Positions 31,946 through 41,957 of a stretch of 64,000 nt of DNA are shown here, piece by piece. The notes beneath the pieces were generated by a model. That model did no database searches, had not been told where the DNA came from, and was given only the letters and a program-made list of their open reading frames with translations. Source of the DNA: Oceanicella sp. SM1341 (GTDB lineage: Bacteria; Pseudomonadota; Alphaproteobacteria; Rhodobacterales; Rhodobacteraceae); NCBI RefSeq assembly GCF_003448965.1, contig NZ_QRGC01000017.1:48188-112187 (forward strand), written 5' to 3'. The first letter of the stretch is position 1. Each line of letters starts with the position of its first letter. Position numbers and translations under genes: made by a program.

Positions 31946-34036
31946 TCAACCGATTGAAATCAAACGGATCGTCTCGTCCCGGCCCATGAGGTAGAGGAGA
32001 ACGCGCAGCGCCCGGCCGCGCTCCGAATCGAGGGCGTCGTCGCGCGCGAGAACGAGTCGCGCATCGTCCTGCGCGATCTTCATCAGGTCGGCCTGGCCCT
32101 CGAGGTCGGCGATTCGGAATTTCGGCAGGCCGGATTGCTGATGGCCGATCAGGTCGCCCGCGCCGCGCAGGCGCAGGTCCTCCTCGGCGATGCGGAAGCC
32201 GTCCTCTGTCTCGCGCAGGATGGAGAGGCGGGCCTGCGCGGTCTCGCCCAGCGGCGGGTCGTAGAGCATCAGGCAGGTCGACTTGCCCGCCCCGCGCCCC
32301 ACCCGGCCGCGCAGCTGGTGGAGCTGGGCGAGGCCGAAGCTCTGCGCGCCCTCGATCACCATGATCGTGGCCTCGGGCACGTTCACCCCCACCTCGATCA
32401 CCGTGGTGGCGACCAGCAGCCGCGTGCGCCCGGCGATGAAATCGGCCATGGCCGCGTCCTTCTGCGCGGGGGGCATCTGGCCGTGCACGAGGCCCACCAG
32501 CCCCTCGCCCAGCGCCTCGCGCAGCGCCTGCGCGCGGTCCTCGGCCGCGGTCATCGCCACGGTCTCGCTTTCCTCGACGAGCGGGCACACCCAATAGGCC
32601 CGCCGCCCCTCGGCCAGCGCGCCGCGCAGCCGCTCCACCACTTCCGCGAGGCGGCCGGAGGAGACAAGCACCGTGTCGATCGGCTGGCGCCCCGGCGGTT
32701 TCTCGTCGAGCACCGAGAGGTCCATGTCGCCGTAGGTGGAAAGCGCGAGGCTGCGCGGGATCGGCGTGGCCGTCATCACCAGAACGTCCGGCGCCTGGCC
32801 CTTGGCGCCGAGCTCCATGCGCTGGCGCACGCCGAAACGGTGCTGCTCGTCCACCACCGCGAGGCGCAGGTCGGCGAAGGCGATGTCGCGCTGGAAGAGC
32901 GCGTGGGTGCCGATGGCGATGTCGATCTCGCCCGCCGCCAGCCGGGCGCGCTTCTCGGCCCGCTCCGCGCCCTTGTCGCGCCCGGTGAAGAGCGCCACAC
33001 GCAGGCCCGCGGCCTCGGCCAGCGGGCCGATGCCCTCGAGGTGCTGGCGCGCGAGGATCTCGGTCGGGGCCATCAGCGCCGCCTGCCCGCCCGCCTCGGC
33101 CGCGATGGCCATGGCGAGCATGGCGACCAGCGTCTTGCCCGCGCCCACGTCGCCCTGCAGCAGGCGGTTCATGCGCAGATCGCCGGCCATGTCACCGGCG
33201 ATCTCCTCCACCGCGCGGGTCTGCGCGCCGGTGGGGGCATAGGGAAGGCCTGCGAGCAGCTTCGCGCGCAGCGTGCCGTCTCCGGCCGTGCGGCGGCCCC
33301 TGGCGCGCTTCATCCGGGCGCGGGCGAGCGCGAGGGTGAGCTGATGGGCCAGCAGCTCGTCATAGGCGAGGCGCTCGCGCGCGGCCATCGTGCGGCCGGT
33401 CTCGCCCGGCTGGGGCGCATGGACGAGCTGCAGCGCCTCGCGCCAGTCCGGCCAGTGGTGCTTCGCGCGCAGGCCGCGGTCGAGCCAGTCCGGCATCTCG
33501 GGCGCGCGCGCGAGGGCGGCGCTCACTGCCTTCTGCATCGCCCGCTGGGTGACGCCCGCACCGATGGGATAGACCGGCTCGTAGCGCGGCAGCTCGCCGG
33601 CCTCCCCGGGCAGCAGGATATGGTCGGGGTGGACCATCTGGGCGAGGCCCTCGAAGACTTCCACCTTGCCCGAGACCAGCCGGCGCTCCCCCGGCGGAAG
33701 CTGGCGCAGCAGCCAGTCCTCCCGCGCGTGGAAGAACACGAGCTGGAACTCGGCCTCCGCGTCCTCCACCCAGATGCGGTAGGGGCGGCCGCGCTGGCGG
33801 GCCGGCATGTGGCCGCCCACGGTCACCTCCACCGTCACCACGCCGGGCAGCGTGGCGCCCTGGATCGAGGGCTGGGGGGTGCGGTCGATGAAATGGGCGG
33901 GCAGCGTGAAGCACAGGTCACGCGGGCGGGAGATGCCGAGCTTCTCCAATGCCTTCGCGGTCTTCGGCCCCACGCCCGGCAGGGCCGGGAGATCGGCGAA
34001 GAGGGGGAAGAGAATCTCGGGGCGGCCCTGGCTCAT
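31946..34036 (-). CDS. recG: ATP-dependent DNA helicase RecG
   Basis: RecG remodels stalled forks and Holliday junctions. The 696-residue protein has the N-terminal wedge/OB region (LPGVGPKTAKALEKLGI, then VTVEVTVGGHMPARQRG) and superfamily 2 helicase motifs: Walker A LLQGDVGAGKTLVA, the DEQH box VVDEQHRFGVRQR, motif III MTATPIPRSLALSTYG and motif VI QLRGRVGRG. It ends with the conserved LRGAGDLIGHQQSGLPKFRIA region. The start ATG is at 34034-34036. It is the last of a minus-strand group that also holds lolD, lolC and proS. Confidence 0.97.
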   Translation of the reverse strand: MSQGRPEILFPLFADLPALPGVGPKTAKALEKLGISRPRDLCFTLPAHFIDRTPQPSIQGATLPGVVTVEVTVGGHMPARQRGRPYRIWVEDAEAEFQLVFFHAREDWLLRQLPPGERRLVSGKVEVFEGLAQMVHPDHILLPGEAGELPRYEPVYPIGAGVTQRAMQKAVSAALARAPEMPDWLDRGLRAKHHWPDWREALQLVHAPQPGETGRTMAARERLAYDELLAHQLTLALARARMKRARGRRTAGDGTLRAKLLAGLPYAPTGAQTRAVEEIAGDMAGDLRMNRLLQGDVGAGKTLVAMLAMAIAAEAGGQAALMAPTEILARQHLEGIGPLAEAAGLRVALFTGRDKGAERAEKRARLAAGEIDIAIGTHALFQRDIAFADLRLAVVDEQHRFGVRQRMELGAKGQAPDVLVMTATPIPRSLALSTYGDMDLSVLDEKPPGRQPIDTVLVSSGRLAEVVERLRGALAEGRRAYWVCPLVEESETVAMTAAEDRAQALREALGEGLVGLVHGQMPPAQKDAAMADFIAGRTRLLVATTVIEVGVNVPEATIMVIEGAQSFGLAQLHQLRGRVGRGAGKSTCLMLYDPPLGETAQARLSILRETEDGFRIAEEDLRLRGAGDLIGHQQSGLPKFRIADLEGQADLMKIAQDDARLVLARDDALDSERGRALRVLLYLMGRDETIRLISIG

Positions 34037-34081
34037 GACTGCCTACATGCCACGGCCGCCGCCCGGCGCAAAGCCGGCCCC

Positions 34082-34765
34082 TCAGGCCGGGATGACGCGG
34101 GCACGCTCGAGCTTCAGGACCCGGTCCATCCGCGCGGCGAGCTCGAGATTGTGCGTGGCGATGAGCGCCGACATGCCGGTGTCGCGCACGAGGCGCACCA
34201 GCACGTCGAACACGGTGTCGGAGGTGCCGGGGTCGAGGTTTCCGGTCGGCTCGTCGGCCAGCAGCAGCTGCGGCGCGTTGGCGAGGGCGCGGCACACGGC
34301 CACGCGCTGCTGCTCGCCGCCCGACAGCTCGCCCGGCCGGTGCGTGGCCCGCGGGGTGAGGCCGACGGAGCCCAGCAGCATCGCCGCCCGCGCCTCCGCA
34401 TCGGCGCGCGACACGCCGGCGGCACGCTGCGGCAGCACGATGTTCTCGGCCGCGGTGAACTCCGGCAGCAGGTGGTGGAACTGGTAGACGAAGCCCACCG
34501 TGTCGCGCCGCAACCGGGTGCGGGCCCCGTCGCGCAGGCGCGTGGCGTCCTGGCCGGCGATGCGCACCGTGCCGCTGTCGGGCGTATCGAGGAGCCCTGC
34601 GATGTGCAGCAGGGTCGACTTGCCGGAGCCGGAGGGAGCGACGAGCCCCACCACCTCGCCCGGCGCGATCTCGAGGTCGACCCCCTCGAGCACGCGCACT
34701 TCGCCCGGCGTGCCCTGGTTGAACACGCGGGAGACGCCGGAGAGGGCCAGGGTCATGTCACTCAT
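34082..34765 (-). CDS. lolD: lipoprotein-releasing ABC transporter ATP-binding protein LolD
   Basis: LolD powers extraction of outer-membrane lipoproteins from the inner membrane by LolCE. The 227-residue ATPase has Walker A in VAPSGSGKSTLLH (Ala replaces the usual first Gly), Q-loop FVYQFHHLLPEFTA, signature LSGGEQQRVAVCRAL, Walker B LLLADEPTGNLDP and H-loop ATHN. The QFHHLLPEFTA form is characteristic of LolD rather than other MacB-type ATPases. The start overlaps lolC by 8 bp; a Met three codons in is an alternative. Confidence 0.95.
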   Translation of the reverse strand: MSDMTLALSGVSRVFNQGTPGEVRVLEGVDLEIAPGEVVGLVAPSGSGKSTLLHIAGLLDTPDSGTVRIAGQDATRLRDGARTRLRRDTVGFVYQFHHLLPEFTAAENIVLPQRAAGVSRADAEARAAMLLGSVGLTPRATHRPGELSGGEQQRVAVCRALANAPQLLLADEPTGNLDPGTSDTVFDVLVRLVRDTGMSALIATHNLELAARMDRVLKLERARVIPA

Positions 34766-36056
34766 AGCGCAGGGCCTCCACCGGGTTGAGCCGCGCCGCG
34801 CGGCGGGCGGGGAAGATGGTCACCACGCAGGCGAGCAGGAAGGAGAGTGCCGCGGCGCGGAACACGTCCCACCACACCAGCTTGGCGGGCAGCTGGCTGA
34901 GCAGGCGCTGGGAGGGGTCCCACACGCCGCCGCCGGCGATGTCGTTCACCGCGGTGAAGATCGGGTCGATGTAGATGGCAAAGAGGCAGCCGAGCACCAC
35001 GCCGAGGATGGTGCCCACCACGCCGATGGAGGCGCCGCAGATGAAGAACACCCGCAGGATGGAGCCCTGGGTGAGGCCCATGGAGCGCAGCACGCCCACG
35101 TCGCGCCCCTTGTTCTTCACCAGCATCACGAGGCCCGAGGTGATGTTGAGCGAGGCGATGAGCACGAGGATGGAGAGGATGACGAACATCACGTTGTCCT
35201 CCATCGTGAGCGCCTGCAGGTAGGCGCCGTTGGTGTCCTTCCAGGTGAGCACGCTCATGCCGGGCACCGCGTCGGCGATGCGGGCGGTGAGCGCGTCGGG
35301 CGCGCGGGAGGAGCCGAGCCCCTCGGGCCGGGCCACCATCACCTCGATCTGGTCCACCGTGTCCTGGTGGTTGAAGAACTTCTGCGCCTCCTCGAGCGGC
35401 AGGTACACGCGCACCCGGTCGATGTCGTAGCGGCCGATCTGGAAGATGTAGGCGATCTTGTAGTTGTTGATGCGCGGCGAGGTGGCGCCGAAGGCGGTCT
35501 TCACCCCGTCGGGCGAGATGAGGGTGACCGTGTCGCCCACGAAGAGGCCGAGCTCGCGCGCGACACCGGAGCCGATGGCGATGCCGTTCTCCTCGCCGCC
35601 GAAAGTGTCGAGCGAGCCCCAGCGGCTCTCGGGGTTGGCGATGAGCGGCAGGGTCTCGAGGTCGGAGCGGCGCTCGCCGAAGACCTGCACGCCGGCGTTG
35701 CGGCCGCGCGCGGTGGCCATCACCTGGGCCGAGACCATGGGGGCCGCACGCACCACGCCGGGCACCGCGGCCACCTTCCCGGTGACCGTGTCGAAATCCG
35801 GGATCGGGGCGATGCGCCCGTCGCGCATGTTGTAGAGGGTGACATGGGCATTGGCGCCCAGGATGCGGTCGGTGAACTCGGCCCGGAAGCCGGTGCGCAC
35901 CGCGAAGGTGGCCACCAGCGCGAAGACCGCGAGCGTGATGCCGACGAGCGAGATCCAGGTCATCACGCTCACCCCGCCCTCGCGCCGCCGCGCCTTGAGG
36001 TAGCGCCAGGCGATCAGCCATTCGAAACCGGCGAAGGGCGCAGTGCTGCGGCTCAT
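34758..36056 (-). CDS. lolC: lipoprotein-releasing ABC transporter permease LolC/LolE
   Basis: A 432-residue inner-membrane permease of the LolC/E family. It begins with the family pattern FEWLIAWRYLKARRREGGVSVMTW, has a first helix at about residues 35-55, a large periplasmic domain and three C-terminal helices with the FtsX-like end (GVLRSMGLTQGSILRVFFI; PARRAARLNPVEALRYE). Only one permease is present; many alphaproteobacteria use a single protein (LolF type) in place of LolC plus LolE. The start ATG at 36054-36056 lacks a strong Shine-Dalgarno (TTCGGGGGAAGG lies upstream in the reverse sense). It is translationally linked with lolD. Confidence 0.92.
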   Translation of the reverse strand: MSRSTAPFAGFEWLIAWRYLKARRREGGVSVMTWISLVGITLAVFALVATFAVRTGFRAEFTDRILGANAHVTLYNMRDGRIAPIPDFDTVTGKVAAVPGVVRAAPMVSAQVMATARGRNAGVQVFGERRSDLETLPLIANPESRWGSLDTFGGEENGIAIGSGVARELGLFVGDTVTLISPDGVKTAFGATSPRINNYKIAYIFQIGRYDIDRVRVYLPLEEAQKFFNHQDTVDQIEVMVARPEGLGSSRAPDALTARIADAVPGMSVLTWKDTNGAYLQALTMEDNVMFVILSILVLIASLNITSGLVMLVKNKGRDVGVLRSMGLTQGSILRVFFICGASIGVVGTILGVVLGCLFAIYIDPIFTAVNDIAGGGVWDPSQRLLSQLPAKLVWWDVFRAAALSFLLACVVTIFPARRAARLNPVEALRYE

Positions 36057-36103
36057 GCATGTCTCCCGTTCGGGGGAAGGATGGGAAGCACCCCGCGAGG
36101 GGG

Positions 36104-36157
36104 CGGCGGCCTTCGGGGGCATCGAGCCCCCTCGGCCGCCGGGCCCGTGCCGGGCCC
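36104..36157. repeat. hairpin train between proS and lolC, with the 17-nt recurrent motif
   Basis: CGGCGGCC (36104-36111) pairs with GGCCGCCG (36134-36141) around an inner hairpin GGGGGCATCGAGCCCCC (36115-36131). It is followed at once by GGGCCCG-TGC-CGGGCCC (36141-36157). These sit in the 110 bp between the proS stop and the lolC start and would form in the mRNA. Confidence 0.75.
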
Positions 36158-36166
36158 CTGCCCGGC

Positions 36167-37504
36167 TCAGACGCCTGCGAAGATCTCCGCCACCCGGGTG
36201 ACGGCGTCCTCGGGAGAGAGCTCGGTGCTCTCGCCCGTCCTGCGGGAGGTAAGCTCCACCACGCCCTTGGCAAGGCCGCGCGGGCCCACCGTGATGCGCC
36301 AGGGGCAGCCGACGAGATCCATCGTGGCGAATTTCGCCCCGGCACGCTCGTCGCGGTCGTCGTAGAGCACCTCGACACCGGCCTTGCCCAGCGCGGCATA
36401 GAGGCTCTCGCAGGCGGCATCGGCCTCGGCGTCGCCCTGCTTGAGGTTCACGATGCCGACACCGAAGGGCGCCACGCTCTCGGGCCAGATGATGCCCTTG
36501 TCGTCGTGGTTCGCCTCGATCAGCGCCGCCACCAGCCGGCTCACGCCGATGCCGTAGGAGCCCATCTCCACCGGAACCTGGTTGCCCTCCGCGGTGGTGA
36601 CCACGGCGCCCATCGGCTCGGAGTACTTGGTGCCGAAGTAGAAGATGTGCCCCACCTCGATGCCGCGCGCGGTGACCTTGCGCGCGTCGGGCACCGCGTC
36701 GAACAGCGCCGCGTCATGGGTCTCGTCGGTGCGGGCGTAGGGGGTGGTCCACTGGTCCACCAGGCCCTGCAGGGCGGCGGCATCGGTGAAATCGACCTCG
36801 CGGTCGCCCAGCGCCAGCTCCACCACGTCGCGGTCGAGGAAGACCTCGCTCTCGCCGGTCTCGGCCAGCACGAGGAACTCGTAGGAATAATCGCCGCCGA
36901 TGGGCCCGGCATCGGCGCGCATCGGCACCGCCTTCAGGCCCAGCCGCTCGAAGGTGCGCAGGTAGCTCACCACGTGGCGGTTGAAGGCGTGGATGGCGCT
37001 CTCGCGGTCGGTGTCGAAGGAATAGCCGTCCTTCATCAGGAACTCGCGGCCGCGCATCACGCCGAAGCGCGGGCGGATCTCGTCGCGGAACTTCCACTGC
37101 ACGTGGTAGAGGGTCTTGGGCAGCTCGCGGTAGGAGGAGACCGCGTTGCGGAAGATGTCGGTGATCATCTCCTCGTTGGTCGGGCCGAAGAGCATGTCGC
37201 GGTCATGCCGGTCGCGGATGCGCAGCATCTCGGGGCCGTAGGCGTCGTAGCGGCCGCTCTCGCGCCACAGGTCGGCAGACTGGATGGTGGGCATCAGCAT
37301 CGGGATGTGCCCGGCCTTCTGCTGCTCCTCGTGCACGATCTGCTCGATGCGGCGGAGCACCTTGAAGCCCAGCGGCAGCCAGGAGTAGATCCCGGCGCTC
37401 GACTGCCGGATCATGCCGGCGCGCAGCATCAGCCGGTGCGAGACGATCTGCGCCTCCGCCGGGGTTTCTTTCAGAACGGGAAGAAAGTAGCGCGTCAGAC
37501 GCAT
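36167..37504 (-). CDS. proS: prolyl-tRNA synthetase
   Basis: A 445-residue class II synthetase of the short alphaproteobacterial form, which lacks the inserted editing domain of E. coli ProS. Motif 1 region [17 protein letters not shown], motif 2 [20 protein letters not shown] and motif 3 [16 protein letters not shown] are clear, followed by the anticodon-binding domain ([21 protein letters not shown]). The ATG at 37502-37504 starts [15 protein letters not shown] as in relatives. Absence of the insert means Ala-tRNA-Pro editing must be supplied in trans if present. Confidence 0.97.
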   Translation of the reverse strand: MRLTRYFLPVLKETPAEAQIVSHRLMLRAGMIRQSSAGIYSWLPLGFKVLRRIEQIVHEEQQKAGHIPMLMPTIQSADLWRESGRYDAYGPEMLRIRDRHDRDMLFGPTNEEMITDIFRNAVSSYRELPKTLYHVQWKFRDEIRPRFGVMRGREFLMKDGYSFDTDRESAIHAFNRHVVSYLRTFERLGLKAVPMRADAGPIGGDYSYEFLVLAETGESEVFLDRDVVELALGDREVDFTDAAALQGLVDQWTTPYARTDETHDAALFDAVPDARKVTARGIEVGHIFYFGTKYSEPMGAVVTTAEGNQVPVEMGSYGIGVSRLVAALIEANHDDKGIIWPESVAPFGVGIVNLKQGDAEADAACESLYAALGKAGVEVLYDDRDERAGAKFATMDLVGCPWRITVGPRGLAKGVVELTSRRTGESTELSPEDAVTRVAEIFAGV

Positions 37505-37779
37505 GGAGAGCCCTCGGGAACGGTCGGTTCGGATCGGCCCGAGGTGTAAGCCAGGCGGGGCTTCGGCGCAATGGCCGGCAGGCGCGCAGCCCCGCGGCCC
37601 GGCCCGACGAATCAGCCGCCGCGATGAGTCATGTCCGAATCATGACGCAGCGCGAAAACTGAACATGTTTGACGATTGCAGCGCAGAGACACCTTCGCAC
37701 TTGCGAAAGAAACCGGGCCCGCACCCCCGGTTTGCACTGATTTTTTGCAACCAGCCCTGATTTTGCGCAGTTTTTTGCT

Positions 37780-37877
37780 GACGGAATGTCACGGGTTGGC
37801 GTACGGTCTCCTTGCCACAAACAAGGCTCAAGTCTAGGGGAAGGGAAACGGTCCGCCGGCAAGAGCGGACCGTTTTT
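37780..37877 (+). ncRNA. candidate small RNA ending in an intrinsic terminator
   Basis: A plus-strand transcript of roughly 70-100 nt is suggested by CTGACG and TACGGT boxes (about 37780 and 37804, 18 bp apart), a small CCTTG/CAAGG hairpin at 37810-37826 and a terminator stem (ACGGTCCGC/GCGGACCGT) plus TTTTT. There is no plus-strand protein gene for this terminator to serve. Exact ends and any function are unknown. Confidence 0.4.
37848..37877 (+). terminator. plus-strand intrinsic terminator without an upstream protein gene
   Basis: A perfect 9-bp stem (37848-37856 with 37865-37873, extended by AAA/TTT), loop of 8 nt, then TTTTT. Eight bases later a second perfect 10-bp hairpin CCGGGCCTGC/GCAGGCCCGG (37885-37910) follows without a T-run. 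Confidence 0.85.
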
Positions 37878-38047
37878 CATTTGACCGGGCCTGCAACCGT
37901 GCAGGCCCGGCACTTCACGCCCCCCCGCACCGCTTCACGAAATCTCAATTCTCGCGCCGGCCATGCCCCGGGTGCGCCCTGCCTTGCGGCAGGACCCCGC
38001 CGGCGGAACCGGCGGAAACCCGCCGGCCGGGGCACGCGGGCGCGGCC

Positions 38048-39592
38048 TCAGTCCTCGATGATGGTGAGTTCGGGGGTGAGGCCGAGCGATTTCGCCACCG
38101 AGCCGAGACGCTTGGAGACCACCTCGCCGGCGAGATCGGCCATGTCGGCGCCGAGGCTGAGCACCAGCCGCTCGCCCACCCGGGCGATGGGCGCGCCGGA
38201 GAGGCCGCCGGGGGTGGAGCCCGAGAGCATCGCGCCCAGCCGCATCGCCCGGCCCAGCCGCTCGGCCTCGGCCTGGCGCTCGGGGGCGAGCAGGCCGAGC
38301 ATCGCATCGGCGCCGAGCTGCTTCCGGCTGCTCTTGTAGCGGTGGTAGAGTGCCAGGCCGATGAACACGCGGCCCGGATGGTCCACCCCGCCGAGCGAGG
38401 CGCGCATCAGCGTCTCGAACCCCACGGAGGCACGGTAGTCCGGGTGGGCGCGCCAGTTCACGTCATGCAGCAGGCAGGCGGCCTCGGCGAGGCGCAGCGA
38501 GTCCGGGGCGAAACCGTCGAGCAGCGGGCGCACCCAGTCGAACAGCTCCTGCCCGAAGCCCGGGAAGCGCGCGCGGCGCCGCTCGCGGAAGCGGCAGGCC
38601 TCGATCAGCGGGTCGAGCGCGCGGATGCCCGGGCTCAGGTGCTCCCAGAGCAGCCCCTCGCGCAGCCCGTAGGCCGAGACGGAGACCTTCTCCGGCGCGA
38701 AGACCTGCACCAGCCGCTCGAGCACCGCGGCGGCCAGCGGCAGCACCTCGGCGCGGGCGGAGGAGATGTCGGACATCTCGTCGAGCGCCTCGGGCGTCTG
38801 CCGGGCGATCCAGCGGGTCTGGGCGGCGAGGTCCACCGGCTCCATGCCGTATTCGTGCAGCACGTGGATGGGATAGTCGGAGCGCACCATGTGCACCCGG
38901 CCCAGCGCGCGCCAGGAGCCGCCCACGAGATAGAGGCTGCGCACCGGCCCGGAGACCACCTCGCGCGCCGCCTCGAGATGCTGGTCGATGAGCGCGCGCA
39001 GCGCCTCCGGGTCGCCCGCCCTGTCGCGCAGGTGCAGCGGCCCGAGCGGGGTGGTCACGCGCGCACCCACCTTGCCGTTCGCCACCCGGGCAAGCTCCAT
39101 CGAGGCGCCGCCCATGTCGGCCACCACGCCGTCGGCGCCGGGCCAGCCCAGCAGCACGCCCTCGGCGGCAATGCGCGCCTCGTCATCGCCCGAGGCGATG
39201 CGGATGCGGATGCCGGTGGTGGCGAGCACCTCCTCGCAGAAGGCCTTGCCGTCCTCGGCCTCGCGCACCGCGGCGGTGGCCACGGCCTCGAGCGCGCTCA
39301 CCTGCATGCGCTCGGCCAGCACGGCGAAGCGGCGCAGGGCGGCGAGGGCGCGCTCGCGCCCCTCCGGGTGCAGGCGCCCGGTGTCGAGCACGCCGCGGCC
39401 GAGGCCGCAGAGCACCTTCTCGTTGAAGAAATAGGAGGGGCTGCGGGCGATGCCGTCGAACACCACCAGGCGCACGGAGTTCGACCCCACGTCGATCACG
39501 GCCACGCGGCGGTGCGCGGTGGCATCCGTCTCGACGGGCTTGGGCGCCGCGAAGGAGCGTGCGCGCCGGAACAGTTCGTCTCTCGCCGACAA
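38048..39592 (-). CDS. ppx: exopolyphosphatase, Ppx/GppA family
   Basis: Ppx hydrolyses polyphosphate or pppGpp. The 514-residue protein has the ASKHA-fold N-terminal part: AVIDVGSNSVRLVVFDG (phosphate-1), then ALEAVATAAVREAEDG, the catalytic region VVADMGGASMELARV and LVGGSWRALGRVH. The HD-like C-terminal domain has ACLLHDVNWRAHPDYRAS. The start is uncertain: a TTG at 39590-39592 with AGGA seven bases upstream is preferred, and a GTG nine codons earlier is possible. ppk lies 141 bp upstream on the same strand, giving the usual ppk-ppx pairing. Confidence 0.9.
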   Translation of the reverse strand: MSARDELFRRARSFAAPKPVETDATAHRRVAVIDVGSNSVRLVVFDGIARSPSYFFNEKVLCGLGRGVLDTGRLHPEGRERALAALRRFAVLAERMQVSALEAVATAAVREAEDGKAFCEEVLATTGIRIRIASGDDEARIAAEGVLLGWPGADGVVADMGGASMELARVANGKVGARVTTPLGPLHLRDRAGDPEALRALIDQHLEAAREVVSGPVRSLYLVGGSWRALGRVHMVRSDYPIHVLHEYGMEPVDLAAQTRWIARQTPEALDEMSDISSARAEVLPLAAAVLERLVQVFAPEKVSVSAYGLREGLLWEHLSPGIRALDPLIEACRFRERRRARFPGFGQELFDWVRPLLDGFAPDSLRLAEAACLLHDVNWRAHPDYRASVGFETLMRASLGGVDHPGRVFIGLALYHRYKSSRKQLGADAMLGLLAPERQAEAERLGRAMRLGAMLSGSTPGGLSGAPIARVGERLVLSLGADMADLAGEVVSKRLGSVAKSLGLTPELTIIED

Positions 39593-39733
39593 GGTGACTT
39601 CCTGGATGCTGCGGCCCACCTGACGCCTGCCACGGCACGCACCCGCGGTCAACCGCCCCGAAGGCACTAGGCCGGGGCCGCGGCGCCCGCGCAACAGCGC
39701 CGCGGGGGCGCCGGCGCGGGCCGCGGCCGGTGA

Positions 39734-41911
39734 TCAGTCGTGCCCGTGGGTGAGGCGGGGCGCGTCGCTGGTGCCGGCCCGGCCGCGGCCGGACATCGAC
39801 GGGTTTTCCATGAAGAAGCGGTGGCAGGAGAAGGGCTTCGCCCCCTCGGGCGCCACGGCCCGGGCCCATTCCGCATCCGGCCCCAGCACCCAGCTCTGGG
39901 CCACGTCGGCGAGGTTTGCCGCCATGATCTGGTCGACGATCTGGCTGTGGACGGTGGGGTTGTCGATGCGCACCAGCGTCTCCACCCGGCGGTTGAGGTT
40001 GCGCCCCATCCAGTCGGCCGAGGAGATGTAGACCTTCGACTGCGCCGAGGGCAGCCCGTGGCCGTTGCCGAAGCACACGATGCGCGAATGCTCGAGGAAC
40101 CGCCCCACGATGGACTTCACCCGGATGTTCTCCGACAGGCCCGTGACACCGGGCCGCACCCCGCAGATGCCGCGCACGATCATGTCGATGCGCACCCCGG
40201 CCTGGCTCGCGGCGTAGAGCGCGTCGATGATCTCGGCGTCGATCACCGAGTTCACCTTCACCCAGACATGCGCCGGGCGGCCGGCGCGGGCATGGGCGGC
40301 CTCGGCCTCCAGCCCCTCCAGCAGGGTCTTCTTCAGGGTGATGGGCGAGAGCGAGAGGTTCTCCAGCCCCTGCGGCTCGGCATAGCCGGTGATGTAGTTG
40401 AAGAGCCGGGTCGCGTCGCGGCCCAGCGCGGGGTCGCAGGTGAAGAGCGAGAGGTCGGTGTAGATGTTGGCCGTGCCCGGGTGGTAGTTGCCCGTGCCGA
40501 AATGCGAGTAGGTGACCAGCTCGTCGCCCTCGCGGCGCACCACGGTCGAGACCTTGGCATGGGTCTTCCAGTCGATGAACCCGTAGACCACCTGCGCCCC
40601 TGCCCGCTCGAGCTGGCGCGACTGGCGGATGTTCGCCGCCTCGTCGAAGCGCGCCTTCAGCTCCACCAGCGCGGTCACCGACTTGCCGTCCTCCGCCGCC
40701 TCGCACAGCGCCGCCACGATCGGGCTGTCGCGCGAGGTGCGGTAGAGGGTCTGCTTGATGGCGAGCACGTCGGGGTCGCGCGCGGCCTGCTGGAGGAAGC
40801 GCACCACGATGTCGAAGGTCTCGTAGGGGTGGTGGAGGAGCATGTCCTTCTGGCGGATGGCGGCGAAGATGTCGCCCTCGTAGTCCTGCACCCGCTCGGG
40901 CATGCGCGGCTTGAAGGGCGGCCAGAGCAGGTCGGGGTCGTCCTTGACCACCAGCTCGGAGAGGTCGGCGATGCCGATGAGCCCGGCCACGGGGATCACC
41001 TCGTCGCGCGCCACGTGCAGCTCGTCCGTCACCAGGTTCTGGATGTCGGGATTGTCGGAATGGGTGATGGTGAGGCGGATCACCTCGCCGCGGCGCCGGC
41101 GCTTGAGCGCGGTCTCGAACTCGCGCACCAGGTCCTCGGCCTCTTCCTCCACCTCGAGGTCGCTGTCGCGCAGCACGCGGAACAGGCAGGAGCCCGAGAC
41201 ACGGTAGCCCGGGAACAGCCGGTCGAGGAAGATCTCGAGCAGCACCTCGAGCGGCAGGAAGCGGATGGCGCGGCCGCGCCCGCCCTCCAGCCGGTGGAAG
41301 CGCGGCACCTGCGGGGGCACCGGGAGGAGCGCGTCGAGGGGCGCGTCATCGGAGATGCGGCGCAGCTGCAGCGCCATGGCAAAGCCGCGGTTGGCGATGA
41401 AGGGAAACGGGTGCGCGGGGTCGATGGCAAGCGGGGTGAGGATGGGGAAGACGGTCTCGAGGAAGGTCTTCTCCAGCCGCTCCACGTCGGCGCCGGTGAG
41501 CTCGTCGCGCCGCACCACCTCGATGCCGGCGGTCCGCAGCTCGGCCTGCAGCGACAGCCAGGCCGCCTGCTGGCGCTGCATCAGCGCGCGGGCGTCGGCG
41601 TCGATGCGCTCGAGTTGCTCGGCCGGGGTGAGCCCGTCGGCCGAGGGGCCGCCGAGCCCGGTGCGCTTGAGGCTGCGCAGGCCGGCCACGCGCACGGTGT
41701 AGAACTCGTCGAGGTTGTTGCCCGAAATCGAGAGGAAGCGCACGCGCTCGAGCAGCGGCACGCTGGGGTTTTCCGCCTCCTCGAGCACCCGCCAGTTGAA
41801 GGCGAGCCAGGAGAGCTCGCGGTTGATGAAGCGCGCGGGGCCGGTGATGTCGAGCCCGTCGGGCAGCAGCGGGGCCTCCGGCTCGGAGGTGAGGAAATCA
41901 GCCTGGGTCAT
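39734..41911 (-). CDS. ppk1: polyphosphate kinase 1
   Basis: Ppk1 makes polyphosphate from ATP by way of a phosphohistidine. The 725-residue protein has the four-domain layout: [19 protein letters not shown] at the start of the N domain, the head domain, then the PLD-like catalytic domains with [19 protein letters not shown]. The active-site histidine lies in [16 protein letters not shown]. The C-terminal part includes [24 protein letters not shown] 41909-41911 ([14 protein letters not shown]) is chosen over a start 10 codons upstream. Its stop is 141 bp before ppx. Confidence 0.96.
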   Translation of the reverse strand: MTQADFLTSEPEAPLLPDGLDITGPARFINRELSWLAFNWRVLEEAENPSVPLLERVRFLSISGNNLDEFYTVRVAGLRSLKRTGLGGPSADGLTPAEQLERIDADARALMQRQQAAWLSLQAELRTAGIEVVRRDELTGADVERLEKTFLETVFPILTPLAIDPAHPFPFIANRGFAMALQLRRISDDAPLDALLPVPPQVPRFHRLEGGRGRAIRFLPLEVLLEIFLDRLFPGYRVSGSCLFRVLRDSDLEVEEEAEDLVREFETALKRRRRGEVIRLTITHSDNPDIQNLVTDELHVARDEVIPVAGLIGIADLSELVVKDDPDLLWPPFKPRMPERVQDYEGDIFAAIRQKDMLLHHPYETFDIVVRFLQQAARDPDVLAIKQTLYRTSRDSPIVAALCEAAEDGKSVTALVELKARFDEAANIRQSRQLERAGAQVVYGFIDWKTHAKVSTVVRREGDELVTYSHFGTGNYHPGTANIYTDLSLFTCDPALGRDATRLFNYITGYAEPQGLENLSLSPITLKKTLLEGLEAEAAHARAGRPAHVWVKVNSVIDAEIIDALYAASQAGVRIDMIVRGICGVRPGVTGLSENIRVKSIVGRFLEHSRIVCFGNGHGLPSAQSKVYISSADWMGRNLNRRVETLVRIDNPTVHSQIVDQIMAANLADVAQSWVLGPDAEWARAVAPEGAKPFSCHRFFMENPSMSGRGRAGTSDAPRLTHGHD

Positions 41912-41957
41912 GGCGCTTACATAGGGCATCTGGTGCAACAACTCCGTGACAGCGGGC

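Larger units (their letters stand above)
37505..38047. other. 543-bp intergenic region with sRNA-like signals
   Basis: No protein gene is convincing: the short frames on both strands lack ribosome binding sites and family motifs. From 37630 to 37880 the base composition drops well below the local average and there are T-runs at about 37739-37780. A plus-strand intrinsic terminator follows at 37848-37877, then a 10-bp perfect hairpin at 37885-37910. The last 130 bp before ppx are plain GC-rich DNA with a repeated GCCGGCGG-type sequence. Confidence 0.6.

Noticed and set aside
37503..37913. Short frames on both strands between proS and ppx
   Set aside because: No ribosome binding site and no membrane or domain signature; the region has RNA-type signals instead.
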